53,207 nt of DNA from Acidimicrobiaceae bacterium (GCA_027306755.1 DAHUZE010000039.1:1-53207), one strand, 5' to 3'; positions 16,499 to 24,817 are shown, numbered from the stretch's first letter. Program-made: numbers and translations. Notes: a model not told the origin generated them from the sequence alone.

Positions 16499-17402
16499 GC
16501 GGCTGCGGGGCCTCGCCACCTACTGCACCTACCGGGTGTCGGGTGCCGCCCTCAGTGCCCTGCCCGAGCCCGTCGCGTCCCTTGTCGCCTCCGGTGTCGG
16601 CACCGTCCTGGCCCGTTGGCCCGGCGGCACCCTGCCCGTCCGCGAGCGCACCATGGCGCGCGTGCTGTCCTCCGGGTCCCCCGAGGTGGAGCCGCACCCG
16701 GCCGTGGTGCGCCGGTGGGCGGTCCGCTCCTACCGCAGCTACGCCCGCTACTGGGTGGAGGGTGCCCGCCTCCCGTCGCTGGGGGCGGCGGAGGTGCGGC
16801 GCCGGCTGGTCCTGGACGGGTACGAGCGCTTCGTGCAAGCCGTCGAGTCCGGGCGGGGCGTGGTTGTGGCCCTTCCCCACGTCGGCAGCTGGGAGTGGGG
16901 CGGAGCCTTCCTGGCGACCGACGGGCACCCGATGGTGAGCGTGGTCGAGCGCGTGGAGCCGCCGAGGCTCTTTGACTGGTTCCTGGAGAAGCGCCGGGCG
17001 ATGGGCCTGGAGATCGTGCCGCTGGGGGAGGAGTCGGGCCGCACGCTGCTCCGGGTGCTGCGCTCCGGCGGGGTGGTGGGGCTGGTGAGCGACCGGGACA
17101 TCGCGGGGGGCGGCGTGGAGCTGGAGCTCTTCGGCGAGCGGACGACGCTCCCGGCCGGTCCGGCCACGCTGGCCCTGCGGACCGGCGCGGTCCTGCTGCC
17201 GGCCGTGATCTACAGCGGCCCGGGCAGCGACCACCACGCGGTGGTGACAGCTCCGGTCGAGACCGCCCGCACCGGCCGGTTGCGCGACGACGTGGGGCGC
17301 GTCACGGAGGAGCTGGCCCGGCGGTTCGAGTGGATGGTGCGCCGCGCCCCCGAGCAGTGGCACCTCTACCAGCCGAACTGGCCGAGCGACCGTGCCGGCT
17401 GA
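16488..17402 (+). CDS. Phosphatidylinositol mannoside acyltransferase (lauroyl/HtrB-like, PatA type)
   Basis: A 304-residue member of the lysophospholipid/lipid A acyltransferase family. VVVALPHVGSWEWGG carries the H-x4-D/E-type catalytic site (H-V-G-S-W-E), and GLVSDRDIAGGG with PAGPATLALRTGAVLLPAV is the downstream signature. By context it acylates phosphatidylinositol mannoside at the inner membrane face, as the mycobacterial protein between pgsA and pimA does. GTG 16488 overlaps the pgsA end by 11 bases and leads directly into the first helix. GTG 16437 is an alternative. The upstream part of the open frame is shadow of pgsA. Confidence 0.85.
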   Translation: MASERLRGLATYCTYRVSGAALSALPEPVASLVASGVGTVLARWPGGTLPVRERTMARVLSSGSPEVEPHPAVVRRWAVRSYRSYARYWVEGARLPSLGAAEVRRRLVLDGYERFVQAVESGRGVVVALPHVGSWEWGGAFLATDGHPMVSVVERVEPPRLFDWFLEKRRAMGLEIVPLGEESGRTLLRVLRSGGVVGLVSDRDIAGGGVELELFGERTTLPAGPATLALRTGAVLLPAVIYSGPGSDHHAVVTAPVETARTGRLRDDVGRVTEELARRFEWMVRRAPEQWHLYQPNWPSDRAG

Positions 17403-18567
17403 CGCTGCGCTTCCGTCCGACGCTGCGCCGCCGGCCGACGCTGCGCCGCCGGCCGACGCTGCGCTGCGGGTCGCGCTCGTCAGCCCCTACGACCTGTCCC
17501 GGCCGGGCGGGGTCCAGGGCCAGGTCCAGGGACTGGCCGGCGCCCTCCTGCGGCTCGGCCACGCGGCGTTGGTGATCGCCCCCGACGATCGCCGCCCGGG
17601 GTGGTCCGCCAGCGGTGGAGTCGATCGCTATGCCGCCGGCCGGGCGGTGGCGCTCCCGGCCAATGGGTCCGTGGCGCCGGTGTCCCTCTCGCCGGCGGCC
17701 TCCGTGCGGGCGGTGAACGCCGCCCGTGCGTGGGGCGCGGACGTCGTCCACCTCCACGAGCCCCTGGCTCCCGTGCTCGGCTACGGGTTCCTGGCCACCC
17801 GCCGATGGCCGCTCGTGGCCACGTTCCACCGTGCCGGCGGGGGGAGCGCCCTGGCCAAGGCTGCGCCGGCCGGGCGCTGGGCGACCCGCCACCTGAGCGA
17901 GCGGTGCGCGGTGTCCGAGGTGGCCCGCCAGACTGCGCAGGCGCTGTGCGGCGGCCGGTACGAGGTGCTGTTCAACGGCGTGGACCTGGACAGGTTCCGC
18001 GGTGGGCGAGCCGCCGCTCCCGGCGGGGTTCCGGCAGTGCTCTTCATCGGGCGGCACGAGCCCCGCAAGGGCCTCGGCACCCTCCTGGAGGCCTTCACCG
18101 GCGTGGACCCCCCGGCCGAGCTGTGGATCGGCGGCAGCGGGCCGGAGACCGGGCGCCTGCAGGCGGCGTTCCCGGCATCGGAGCGGGTCCGCTGGCTGGG
18201 GCGCCTCACCGACGGGGAGGTGACGGAGCGGCTGCGGGGCGCCACGGTCCTGTGCGCACCGTCGCTCAGCGGCGAGTCGTTCGGCGTGGTGCTCCTCGAG
18301 GGGATGGCCGCTGGGTGCGCGGTGGTGGCGTCGGACATCCCCGGCTACCGGGACGCAGGCGGGGGACACGCCATCTTGGTGCCCCCCGGCGACGCCGCCG
18401 CTCTCGGCACCGCCCTCCAGCGGGCCGTCAGGGCCGAGCCGGACGCAGAGGCGAGGGCCGCTGCGCTGGCCCACGCGCAGGGATGGTCGTTGGACCGCCT
18501 GGCCGAACGGTACGTGTCCGCCTACCGCCGGGCTGCGGCCGCGGGCGGTACCATCGCCCGACGATGA
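17392..18567 (+). CDS. pimA: Phosphatidyl-myo-inositol mannosyltransferase (GT4)
   Basis: This enzyme adds the first mannose from GDP-mannose to phosphatidylinositol on the cytoplasmic membrane face. The 391-residue protein is a GT-B fold GT4 transferase: VALVSPYDLSRPGGVQGQVQ is the N-terminal acceptor loop, DVVHLHEPLAP follows, FIGRHEPRKG begins the C-terminal domain, and SLSGESFGVVLLEGMAAG contains the E-x7-E nucleotide-sugar motif. The first 24 residues are four six-residue repeats (P-A/S-D-A-A-x) that precede the fold. The GTG start overlaps the acyltransferase stop by 11 bases, and the stop overlaps the next ATG (ATGA). Confidence 0.87.
   Translation: MPADAALPSDAAPPADAAPPADAALRVALVSPYDLSRPGGVQGQVQGLAGALLRLGHAALVIAPDDRRPGWSASGGVDRYAAGRAVALPANGSVAPVSLSPAASVRAVNAARAWGADVVHLHEPLAPVLGYGFLATRRWPLVATFHRAGGGSALAKAAPAGRWATRHLSERCAVSEVARQTAQALCGGRYEVLFNGVDLDRFRGGRAAAPGGVPAVLFIGRHEPRKGLGTLLEAFTGVDPPAELWIGGSGPETGRLQAAFPASERVRWLGRLTDGEVTERLRGATVLCAPSLSGESFGVVLLEGMAAGCAVVASDIPGYRDAGGGHAILVPPGDAAALGTALQRAVRAEPDAEARAAALAHAQGWSLDRLAERYVSAYRRAAAAGGTIARR
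17399..17470 (+). repeat. Four 18-bp tandem repeats at the 5' end of pimA
   Basis: Four consecutive 18-base units of the form C-C/T-GACGCTGCG-C-x follow without gaps. The second and third are identical (17417-17434 and 17435-17452). They encode DAALPS/DAAPPA-type hexapeptides. The first unit also contains the stop of the acyltransferase gene. Confidence 0.8.
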
Positions 18568-19379
18568 GCGAGAGCGCCCACGACGTCGCCGACCGGGAGA
18601 ACCGGGACCGCGTCGCCGCCAACCGGCACCGGGTCGAGGCTTTGTGCCTCGCCGCCGGGGTCCCCCCGGGCGTGGTGCTGGGTGTCGTGCTGGGCGTGGC
18701 CGCCGGCATGCTCGTGGGGGTGGTGGTGGCCATCGCCACGCTCGTTGCGGTGGCCTGGGCCGTCTCCCGCCGGGCGGTGGCGACCGCGCTCAAGGTGGTG
18801 GGTGGCCGGCCAGCGTCCCCGTCCGAGCTGCCCGCGCTGGCCAACCAGGTCGACGGCCTGTGCGCGACCCTCGGCGTGGGAGCGCCCGAGCTCCGGGTGG
18901 TCGACGACCCCGTCCCCAACGCCTGCGCCCTGGCCGGTGCGGGCCGTGAGGTGCTGGTGGTCACCTCGGGCCTTCTCTCCCGGTTGGACCTGATCGAACG
19001 GGAAGGCGTCATCGCCCACGAGCTGGCCCATGTCAAGCGGCACGACGCCGCGGTCTCGGCCGTGGCTGTCGCCACCGCCGGGGCGCTGGCCGCCCTGACG
19101 GGTTCCGACGCCTTGGTGCATCGGGCGGTGGGCCGCGGCCGAGAGTTCGGGGCCGACCGGGCCGCGGTGCTGGCGGTGCGCTATCCGCCCGGCCTGCACA
19201 GGGCACTCCAAGCGTTCGGCTCCGGCCCGGGACCGGCCGCGGGCTCGGTGTTCACGGGCCGGCGGTGGGCCGCTTCCCGGTGGATCTGGATCGACCCGAT
19301 GGTGGGCGCTCCCGATCCCGCGCCGGTGGGGGAGCTCGACGCCACCGCCGTGCGCATGGAGGCTCTGGGCCAGTGGTGA
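18564..19379 (+). CDS. M48 family membrane-associated zinc peptidase
   Basis: A 271-residue HtpX/Ste24-like metalloprotease. Two hydrophobic helices occupy residues about 35-70. The zinc motif HELAH is at 152-156, and the third ligand is Glu194 in GREFGADRAA. The preceding NACALAGAGREVLVVTSGLL and VIAHE segments are typical. It is slightly short for HtpX, and the second membrane pair after HELAH is weak (VAVATAGALAALTG). ATG 18564 overlaps the pimA stop (ATGA). TACCAT nine bases upstream may give an internal promoter. Its link to lipid synthesis is positional only; a membrane-protein quality-control role is the family norm. Confidence 0.85.
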   Translation: MSESAHDVADRENRDRVAANRHRVEALCLAAGVPPGVVLGVVLGVAAGMLVGVVVAIATLVAVAWAVSRRAVATALKVVGGRPASPSELPALANQVDGLCATLGVGAPELRVVDDPVPNACALAGAGREVLVVTSGLLSRLDLIEREGVIAHELAHVKRHDAAVSAVAVATAGALAALTGSDALVHRAVGRGREFGADRAAVLAVRYPPGLHRALQAFGSGPGPAAGSVFTGRRWAASRWIWIDPMVGAPDPAPVGELDATAVRMEALGQW

Positions 19380-19385
19380 CGCCGG

Positions 19386-19391
19386 TAGAGT
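19386..19391 (+). promoter_or_regulatory. Upstream copy of the pdxS -10 box
   Basis: TAGAGT lies seven bases before ATG 19399, which opens an eight-codon mini-ORF ending on the pdxS start codon. Confidence 0.45.
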
Positions 19392-19398
19392 GCCAATG

Positions 19399-19425
19399 AT
19401 GACGCCGGTAGAGTGGCAGGCATGA
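19399..19425 (+). CDS. Putative leaderless mini-ORF (8 residues) before pdxS
   Basis: ATG at 19399 opens MTPVEWQA and stops at TGA 19423-19425, overlapping the pdxS ATG as ATGA. It sits seven bases after a TAGAGT box. It may be only a by-product of the promoter duplication, or it may couple translation into pdxS. Nothing but the layout supports expression. Confidence 0.3.
   Translation: MTPVEWQA
19409..19414 (+). promoter_or_regulatory. Downstream pdxS -10 box, leaderless arrangement
   Basis: TAGAGT lies seven bases before the pdxS ATG at 19422, the same spacing as at pgsA, ruvC and other genes in this window. Confidence 0.6.
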
Positions 19426-20315
19426 CGGCCACCGGCGAGCGCGAGACGGGCACGTTCACGGTGAAGCGCGGCCTGGCGGACATGCTCCGGGGCGGCGTGA
19501 TCATGGACGTGGTCGACGCAGGGCAGGCGAAGATCGCCGAGGACGCAGGAGCCGTGGCCGTGATGGCGCTGGAGCGCGTCCCGGCCGACATCCGCCGCGA
19601 CGGCGGGGTGGCCCGCATGAGCGACCCCGCGCTGATCCAGGGGATCCAGGAGGCGGTCACCATCCCGGTCATGGCCAAGGCCCGGATCGGGCACTTCGCC
19701 GAGGCCCAGGTCCTCCAGTCCCTCGGGGTGGACTACATCGACGAGAGCGAGGTGCTCACCCCGGCCGACGAGGCGCACCACATCGACAAATGGCCGTTCA
19801 CCGTGCCCTTCGTCTGCGGAGCCACGAACCTGGGAGAAGCGCTCCGGCGCATCTCCGAGGGCGCAGCCATGATCCGCTCCAAGGGCGAGGCCGGCACCGG
19901 CAACATCGTGGAGGCAGTGCGCCACCTGCGCTCGATCGTGGGCGACATCCGGCGGATCACCCAGGCCGACAGTGCCGAGCTGTACGGGTGGGCCAAGGAT
20001 CTCGGCGCCCCCGTCGGGCTGGTCCAGGAGATCGCTGGGAGCCGCAAGCTGCCCGTGCCGCTGTTCTGCGCCGGCGGCATCGCCACCCCTGCCGACGCGT
20101 CGCTGGTGATGCAGCTGGGGGCGCAGGCCGTGTTCGTCGGTTCGGGCATCTTCAAGAGCGACGACCCGGCCCGCAGGGCCCGGGCGATCGTGGAGGCCAC
20201 GACGCACTTTGAGGACCCGTCCCACGTGGCCAGGGTCTCCACCGGGCTCGGTGAGGCGATGCGTGGCGAGGAGCTGGGCGAGCTCACCGAGCGGCTGGCC
20301 GACCGCGGCTGGTAG
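19422..20315 (+). CDS. pdxS: Pyridoxal 5'-phosphate synthase, PdxS (lyase) subunit
   Basis: PdxS condenses ribose 5-phosphate and glyceraldehyde 3-phosphate with ammonia supplied by PdxT to make the active form of vitamin B6. The 297-residue barrel is highly conserved: [21 protein letters not shown] at the start, [14 protein letters not shown] with the first catalytic lysine, and [19 protein letters not shown] with the second lysine and the phosphate loop. [18 protein letters not shown] completes the site. ATG 19422 is preferred over an in-frame GTG at 19413 because that GTG lies within the -10 box. pdxT begins two bases after the stop. Confidence 0.96.
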   Translation: MTATGERETGTFTVKRGLADMLRGGVIMDVVDAGQAKIAEDAGAVAVMALERVPADIRRDGGVARMSDPALIQGIQEAVTIPVMAKARIGHFAEAQVLQSLGVDYIDESEVLTPADEAHHIDKWPFTVPFVCGATNLGEALRRISEGAAMIRSKGEAGTGNIVEAVRHLRSIVGDIRRITQADSAELYGWAKDLGAPVGLVQEIAGSRKLPVPLFCAGGIATPADASLVMQLGAQAVFVGSGIFKSDDPARRARAIVEATTHFEDPSHVARVSTGLGEAMRGEELGELTERLADRGW

Positions 20316-20317
20316 CG

Positions 20318-20935
20318 GTGGGCGAGCCGTCGGCGACCGTCGGCGTCCTCGCACTCCAAGGCGACGTCCGGGAGCACGAAACCGCTTTCGGTGAGGTGGG
20401 AGTCCGGACCCGGCGCGTGCGGCGACCTGCTGACCTTGACGGCCTGGACGGGCTCGTGCTCCCCGGTGGCGAGTCCACCACCTTGTCCATGCTGCTCACC
20501 TCCTCCGGGCTGTTCGAGCCCGTGGCCGAGGCGATCGGCGGCGGACTTCCGGTCTTCGGGACCTGCGCCGGGCTGATCTTGCTGGCCGAGCGGGTGGAGG
20601 ACGGCAGGAGAGACCAGCGGTCGTTCGCCGCCCTGGACGTCACCGTCCGCCGCAACGGCTACGGGCCCCAGCGGTTCTCCTTCGAGGGACGGGTCGTGCT
20701 GGCGCCGGATCCGCCGGGCGAGCCGATGCCCGCCGTCTTCATCCGGGCCCCTGTGGTGCTGGCCGTGGGCGCGCAGGTAGAGGTCCTGGCCACCGAAGGC
20801 GAGGGCGCGACGCCAGTGCTCGTGCGCCAGGGCCACGTGCTCGGCGCCACGTTCCATCCCGAGCTCACCGCGGACCGTCGCCTGCAGCGGCTGTTCGCCT
20901 CCATGGCGGAGCCCGCGGCGCGCCGGGGCCGGTAG
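20318..20935 (+). CDS. pdxT: Pyridoxal 5'-phosphate synthase, PdxT (glutaminase) subunit
   Basis: This glutamine amidotransferase supplies ammonia to PdxS. The 205-residue class I-type protein has GVLALQGDVREHE at the N-terminus, LPGGESTTLS, the nucleophile cysteine in FGTCAGLILLA and the His-Glu pair in ATFHPELT. These make up the complete Cys-His-Glu triad. The GTG start lies two bases after pdxS, as expected for a stoichiometric complex. Confidence 0.95.
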   Translation: MGEPSATVGVLALQGDVREHETAFGEVGVRTRRVRRPADLDGLDGLVLPGGESTTLSMLLTSSGLFEPVAEAIGGGLPVFGTCAGLILLAERVEDGRRDQRSFAALDVTVRRNGYGPQRFSFEGRVVLAPDPPGEPMPAVFIRAPVVLAVGAQVEVLATEGEGATPVLVRQGHVLGATFHPELTADRRLQRLFASMAEPAARRGR

Positions 20936-20984
20936 CATCGCCGGTGCCCGAGCGCCGGTTCTGGACAAGGAAGGACTCTCGGAG

Positions 20985-21734
20985 ATGTCGGGTCACTCGA
21001 AGTGGGCAACCACCAAGTACCGCAAGGGCGCCCAGGACGCGGCGCGCTCGAAGCGCACCATCAAGCACATCAGGTCCCTCGAGGTGGCCGCCCGCGAGGG
21101 CGGTGGCGACCTCACCAACAACGCGGCGCTGCGCCAGGCATTCGAGCGGGCGCGGGCCGACTCGGTGCCCGGTGACACGATCCAGAAAGCCATCAAACGG
21201 GGGACGGGCGACCTCGAGGGTGTCCGCTACGAGGCGGTGTCCTACGAGGGCTACGCGTCCGGAGGCGTAGCGGTCATCGTCGAGACCCTGACCGACAACC
21301 GGAACCGCACCGCAGCCGAGCTGCGGAACCTGTTCAACCGCAACGGCGGCTCGCTGGCCGAGCCCGGCGCCGTGAGCTGGCAGTTCGAGCGCAAGGGCGT
21401 GGTCGAGCTGGAGCGCTCGCTGGACGAGGACACCATCATGGAGGTGGCGGCCGAGGCCGGAGCCGAGGACGTGGCCGACGTGGGGGAGCGCTGGCAGGTG
21501 GTGTCCGCCCCCACGGACCTGGCCGGCGTGCGGTCGGCGCTCGAGGCTGCGGGCATGACGCCTACCGGCGCGGAGCTGACCATGCTTCCCACCACCACCG
21601 TCGAGGTGTCCGACGGCGCCGAGGCCCAGCGGGTGCTGCGGCTGCTGGACGCCATCGACGACCACGACGACGTCCAGGCCGTCCACGCCAACTACGACAT
21701 CCCCGAGGCGGTCCTGGCCGGATACGCCGGCTGA
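20985..21734 (+). CDS. yebC: YebC/PmpR family protein
   Basis: A 249-residue protein with the family opening MSGHSKWATTKYRKGAQDA and GYASGGVAVIVETLTDNRNRT. YebC proteins were long annotated as transcriptional regulators; recent work on the family links them to relief of ribosome stalling at proline stretches. The gene lies between pdxT and ruvC, as in mycobacteria. ATG 20985 is preceded by AAGGAAGG about ten bases upstream. TAGCAT at 20933-20938 overlaps the end of pdxT and may be its -10. Confidence 0.93.
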   Translation: MSGHSKWATTKYRKGAQDAARSKRTIKHIRSLEVAAREGGGDLTNNAALRQAFERARADSVPGDTIQKAIKRGTGDLEGVRYEAVSYEGYASGGVAVIVETLTDNRNRTAAELRNLFNRNGGSLAEPGAVSWQFERKGVVELERSLDEDTIMEVAAEAGAEDVADVGERWQVVSAPTDLAGVRSALEAAGMTPTGAELTMLPTTTVEVSDGAEAQRVLRLLDAIDDHDDVQAVHANYDIPEAVLAGYAG

Positions 21735-21762
21735 AAGCCGCCGCCCGGGCAGGGCGGTGGGG

Positions 21763-21783
21763 TACTGTCGAACGCATGTTCGT
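21763..21783 (+). promoter_or_regulatory. ruvC -10 box and SOS-like (LexA) operator across the start codon
   Basis: TACTGT (21763-21768) lies seven bases before ATG 21776. TCGAACGCATGTTCGT (21768-21783) matches 11 of 12 defined bases of the actinobacterial SOS box. ruvCAB is a known LexA target in mycobacteria, so functional support is good. LexA bound here would cover both the -10 box and the start of a leaderless mRNA. Confidence 0.85.
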
Positions 21784-22291
21784 GATGGGGATCGACCCGG
21801 GCCTGTCCCGCTGCGGGTACGGGCTGGTCCGTCGGGCGGCGGGCAGGCGGCTGCGGGCGGTGTCGGCGGGCGTGATCGAGACCGACCCCGGGGCCGAGCT
21901 GCCCCACCGGCTCCGCATCCTGCGGGACGAGCTGCACGCCTTGGTGGCCGAGCACCGTCCCGACGTGGTGGCGGTGGAGCGGGTCTTCTTTCAAGTCAAC
22001 GCCCGAACGGCCATGTCGGTCGGGCAGGCCAGCGGCCTGGCGCTGGCCGAGGCGTCGGCCGCCGGCTGCACCGTCGTGCAGTACACGGCCAACGAGGTGA
22101 AGCAGGCGCTCGTGGGCTACGGGAGCGCCACCAAGCAGCAGGTCCAGCGGATGGTGACGGCGGTGCTGGGCCTGGCCGAAGTGCCGCACCCGCCCGACGT
22201 GGCCGACGCCCTCGCGCTGGCGGTGTGCCATCACAACGGGGCTCCCCTCCACCGGGCCTTGCACGCGGCGCTGGGCGCGGCGCTGCCGTGA
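21776..22291 (+). CDS. ruvC: Holliday junction resolvase
   Basis: RuvC cuts Holliday junctions symmetrically during recombinational repair. The 171-residue protein has the RNase H-like catalytic acids in GIDPGLSRCGYGLV (Asp), VAVERVFFQVN (Glu) and the DVADALALAVCH helix (two Asp). ATG 21776 is inside the SOS-like box; ATG 21785 is an alternative that begins directly at MGIDPG. The stop overlaps the ruvA GTG. The unit is ruvC-ruvA-ruvB. Confidence 0.95.
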   Translation: MFVMGIDPGLSRCGYGLVRRAAGRRLRAVSAGVIETDPGAELPHRLRILRDELHALVAEHRPDVVAVERVFFQVNARTAMSVGQASGLALAEASAAGCTVVQYTANEVKQALVGYGSATKQQVQRMVTAVLGLAEVPHPPDVADALALAVCHHNGAPLHRALHAALGAALP

Positions 22292-22869
22292 TCGGCTCGC
22301 TTCGGGGAACGCTGGTCGCCCGGGGCCCGGGCGGCGAGGTGGTGGTCGAGGTGGGCGGCGTCGGCTACCGGGTCCTCGTCCCCACCGGGACGGCGGCGGC
22401 CCTGTCCGCCGGCGGAGACGTGTTCCTCTTCGTCCATACCCATGTGCGCGAGGACGCCATCGTCCTCTACGGCTTCGGCCAGGACGACGAGCGCCGGAGC
22501 TTCGAGGCGCTCCTCGCCGCCCACGGCGTCGGGACGTCATTGGCCCTGGCGGTGCTCTCGGCCCTCTCGCCAAGGGCGCTCACCGCCGCCGTGCTGGAGG
22601 GCGATGTGGACACGCTGTGCTCGGTTCCCGGCATCGGGCGCAAGACCGCGGCGCGCCTGGTGCTCGACCTGAAGAGCCGCCTGGAGGTGCCCGACCTCTT
22701 GCCGGCGGTGGCCGGGACGCCCGGGTCCGCCAGGGCCGAGGCGCGGGCGGCGCTGGCGGAGCTCGGGTACGGCCCGGATGAGATTCGCCGGGCGCTCGAC
22801 GGGCGGCGCGACGATGTGGACGTGGAGGAGCTGCTGCGCCTGGCCCTGCGGGACCTGGCATCACGGTGA
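22288..22869 (+). CDS. ruvA: Holliday junction branch migration protein RuvA
   Basis: RuvA binds the four-way junction and loads the RuvB motor. The 193-residue protein starts [15 protein letters not shown] and [15 protein letters not shown] (OB fold). It has two helix-hairpin-helix elements ([20 protein letters not shown] and [19 protein letters not shown]) and a C-terminal RuvB-binding domain ([19 protein letters not shown]). GTG 22288 overlaps the ruvC stop, and its own stop overlaps the ruvB GTG. Confidence 0.95.
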   Translation: MIGSLRGTLVARGPGGEVVVEVGGVGYRVLVPTGTAAALSAGGDVFLFVHTHVREDAIVLYGFGQDDERRSFEALLAAHGVGTSLALAVLSALSPRALTAAVLEGDVDTLCSVPGIGRKTAARLVLDLKSRLEVPDLLPAVAGTPGSARAEARAALAELGYGPDEIRRALDGRRDDVDVEELLRLALRDLASR

Positions 22870-23969
22870 CCGGGGCGGCGCGCCGGGAGGTCCTCGCCGT
22901 CCCCGCGGACGAGGACGAGGACGGCGCGGACCTGGCCGCGGCCGAGGCCCGGGCCGTGGACCCTGGTGCGGCCCCGGGAGACGAGGGGGAGGACGAGGCG
23001 GGGCTGCGGCCCAAGCGCCTGGAGGAGTTCGTCGGCCAGCCGGACCTGGTCGAGCACCTGGGCATCGTCCTGCAAGCGGCCCGCCGTCGTCGGCAGGCGG
23101 TGGACCACCTCCTCTTCGCCGGGCCGCCCGGGCTGGGTAAGACGTCGCTGGCCGGCATCGTCGCCGCCGAGATGGGCGTCGGCCTGAGGATCACGTCCGG
23201 ACCGGTCCTCGCCCGGTCCGGGGACCTGGCCGCCCTTCTCACGGACCTGCAGGCCGGGGACGTGCTGTTCATCGACGAGATCCACCGTCTCCACCGCTCG
23301 GTGGAGGAGATCCTGTACCCGGCCATGGAGGACGCCAAGATCGACATCCTCATCGGCAAGGGCCCGACGGCAAAGTCCATCCGCCTGGACCTGCCCCGCT
23401 TCACCCTTGTGGGCGCCACCACCCGCACCGGGCTGGTGGCCGGGCCGCTGCGGGACCGGTTCGGCTTCGTGGGGCGGCTGGACCTCTACTCGCCCGAGGA
23501 CCTCGAGACCATCGTGATGCGTTCCGCCCGGATCCTCGGGGTGGACGTGGAGCCCGAAGGGGCCCGGCGCATCGCCGCGCGATCTCGGGGGACGCCCCGG
23601 ATCGCCAACCGGCTCCTCCGGCGCGTCCGGGACTTTGCCGAGGTCAGGGGGAACGGCCGCATCACCGCGGCGGCAGCGGCCGAGGGCCTGGATCTCTTCG
23701 GCATCGACGAGCTCGGCCTGGACAAGGTCGACCGGGCCATCCTGGACGCGCTGTGCCGCCGGTTCTCGGGCCAGCCGGTCGGCCTCACCACGCTGGCCCA
23801 ATGCGTGGGGGAGGAGACCGACACCATCGAGGACGCGTACGAGCCGTACCTGCTCCGGCAGGGGCTCATCCAGCGCACGCCGCGCGGCCGGGCGCCCACC
23901 GCCCGCGCGTGGGCCCACCTCGGGGCGTCGCCGCCTGCCGGGCAGCCCCCGGACGCGGCGCTGTTCTAG
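22866..23969 (+). CDS. ruvB: Holliday junction branch migration ATPase RuvB
   Basis: RuvB is a hexameric AAA+ motor that drives branch migration. In 367 residues it shows [18 protein letters not shown], Walker [10 protein letters not shown], Walker [10 protein letters not shown], sensor 1 GATTRTG, the arginine finger region GPLRDRFG and the C-terminal winged helix with [17 protein letters not shown]. About 45 acidic residues precede the conserved core, longer than in typical RuvB. The gene ends four bases from the convergent response regulator. Confidence 0.95.
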   Translation: MTGAARREVLAVPADEDEDGADLAAAEARAVDPGAAPGDEGEDEAGLRPKRLEEFVGQPDLVEHLGIVLQAARRRRQAVDHLLFAGPPGLGKTSLAGIVAAEMGVGLRITSGPVLARSGDLAALLTDLQAGDVLFIDEIHRLHRSVEEILYPAMEDAKIDILIGKGPTAKSIRLDLPRFTLVGATTRTGLVAGPLRDRFGFVGRLDLYSPEDLETIVMRSARILGVDVEPEGARRIAARSRGTPRIANRLLRRVRDFAEVRGNGRITAAAAAEGLDLFGIDELGLDKVDRAILDALCRRFSGQPVGLTTLAQCVGEETDTIEDAYEPYLLRQGLIQRTPRGRAPTARAWAHLGASPPAGQPPDAALF

Positions 23970-23973
23970 CTGC

Positions 23974-24657
23974 TCAGCGGAGCGGCTCGTAGCGGTAACC
24001 GAAGCCGCGCACCGTCCGCAGGGGCGACGTGGCCGACTCCCACCCGAGCTTGCGCCGGAGGCGGAGCACGGCGTACTTCACCCGTTCCGGACCCAGTCCG
24101 GCGTGCTCGTCCCACGCCATCTGCACCAGCTGGTCGGCCGAGAGCACCTGGCCGGCGTGGCGTACCAGCGCGGACAGCAGGCGGTACTCGACGGGGGTGA
24201 GCTCCACGGGAGTGTCGTCCAGATACGCCTGCCACCGGACGAAGTCGACCCGGATCCTCCCGTCGTCGAAGCTCGGACGAGCCGGAGCCGGCACCGGCCT
24301 CCGGCGCCGGATCGCCTGCAGGCGAGCCAGCAGCTCCACGTGGCTGAACGGCTTGGTCAGGTAGTCGTCCGCGCCGGCGTTCAGCCCCCGGACCTTGTCA
24401 GCTTCCGACGACCGGGCGGTGAGTACCAGCACCGGTGCGTCGCTCATGTCCCGGATCCGCTCGAGAACCTGCCAGCCGTCGAGGTCCGGGAGCCCGAGGT
24501 CCAAGATCACGACGTCGGGACGGGTCTCGTGGAACGCCCGGAGGCCCTCGCGACCGGTTTGCGCCTCGCTGACCGAGTACCCCTCCCGGCCGAGCATGGT
24601 GCGGAGCAGGAGCCGGATGTCCGGGTCGTCCTCGATGGTCAGGACCCCTGCCGCCAC
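23974..24657 (-). CDS. OmpR/PhoB-family response regulator, orphan
   Basis: A 227-residue two-component regulator: a receiver domain with acidic pocket Glu9-Asp10-Asp11, phospho-acceptor Asp53 (VVILDLGLPDLDG), Thr80 and Lys102 (LTKPFSHVELL), then a winged-helix DNA-binding domain (VELTPVEYRLLSALVRHAGQVLSADQLVQ and RTVRGFGYRYE). The GTG at 24657 has GGAGG four bases upstream; TTG 24675 is an alternative. No histidine kinase lies next to it. It is placed antisense between ruvB and yajC. The divergent 216-base region to yajC is where it could act on itself or on the sec genes. Confidence 0.88.
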   Translation of the reverse strand: MAAGVLTIEDDPDIRLLLRTMLGREGYSVSEAQTGREGLRAFHETRPDVVILDLGLPDLDGWQVLERIRDMSDAPVLVLTARSSEADKVRGLNAGADDYLTKPFSHVELLARLQAIRRRRPVPAPARPSFDDGRIRVDFVRWQAYLDDTPVELTPVEYRLLSALVRHAGQVLSADQLVQMAWDEHAGLGPERVKYAVLRLRRKLGWESATSPLRTVRGFGYRYEPLR

Positions 24658-24741
24658 ACCGCCTCCGACGCTCAACGCCTCTCTGCTCCCGTTCGCCCGC
24701 CGCTTCCCGGTTCCTAAAGGTCGGTCACCAGGCGGGATGGT

Positions 24742-24758
24742 ACCGCCGTTGCGGCGGT
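24742..24758. promoter_or_regulatory. Inverted repeat between response regulator and yajC
   Basis: ACCGCCG and CGGCGGT form a perfect seven-base inverted repeat around TTG in the divergent region. It could be an operator for the adjacent response regulator or an RNA hairpin in one leader. Location is the only evidence. Confidence 0.3.
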
Positions 24759-24811
24759 CGCGGACCCGCGGACCGGCCGGGGGACGCGTCACCCGCCCTC
24801 CGGAGACGCAG

Positions 24812-24817
24812 TATGGT
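24812..24817 (+). promoter_or_regulatory. Probable -10 box of yajC-secD-secF
   Basis: TATGGT lies about 57 bases before the yajC start, predicting a leader of roughly 50 bases that includes the GGAGGGGG ribosome-binding site. No good -35 box is visible. Confidence 0.4.

Larger units (their letters stand above)
19377..19422 (+). repeat. Tandem duplication (23-bp period) of the pdxS promoter
   Basis: TGACGCCGGTAGAGTG occurs at 19377-19392 and again at 19400-19415. The first copy begins with the stop codon of the M48 gene. Each copy contains TAGAGT followed seven bases later by an ATG (19399 and 19422). The duplication therefore copied a -10 element with its correctly spaced start codon. Confidence 0.85.

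Noticed and set aside
17399-17470. CRISPR-like array
   Set aside because: Units are 18 bases, directly adjacent with no spacers, and are in frame within pimA, so this is a coding tandem repeat.
19413-19415. GTG 19413 as the pdxS start
   Set aside because: It falls inside the TAGAGT box. ATG 19422 has the exact leaderless spacing and the expected PdxS N-terminus.
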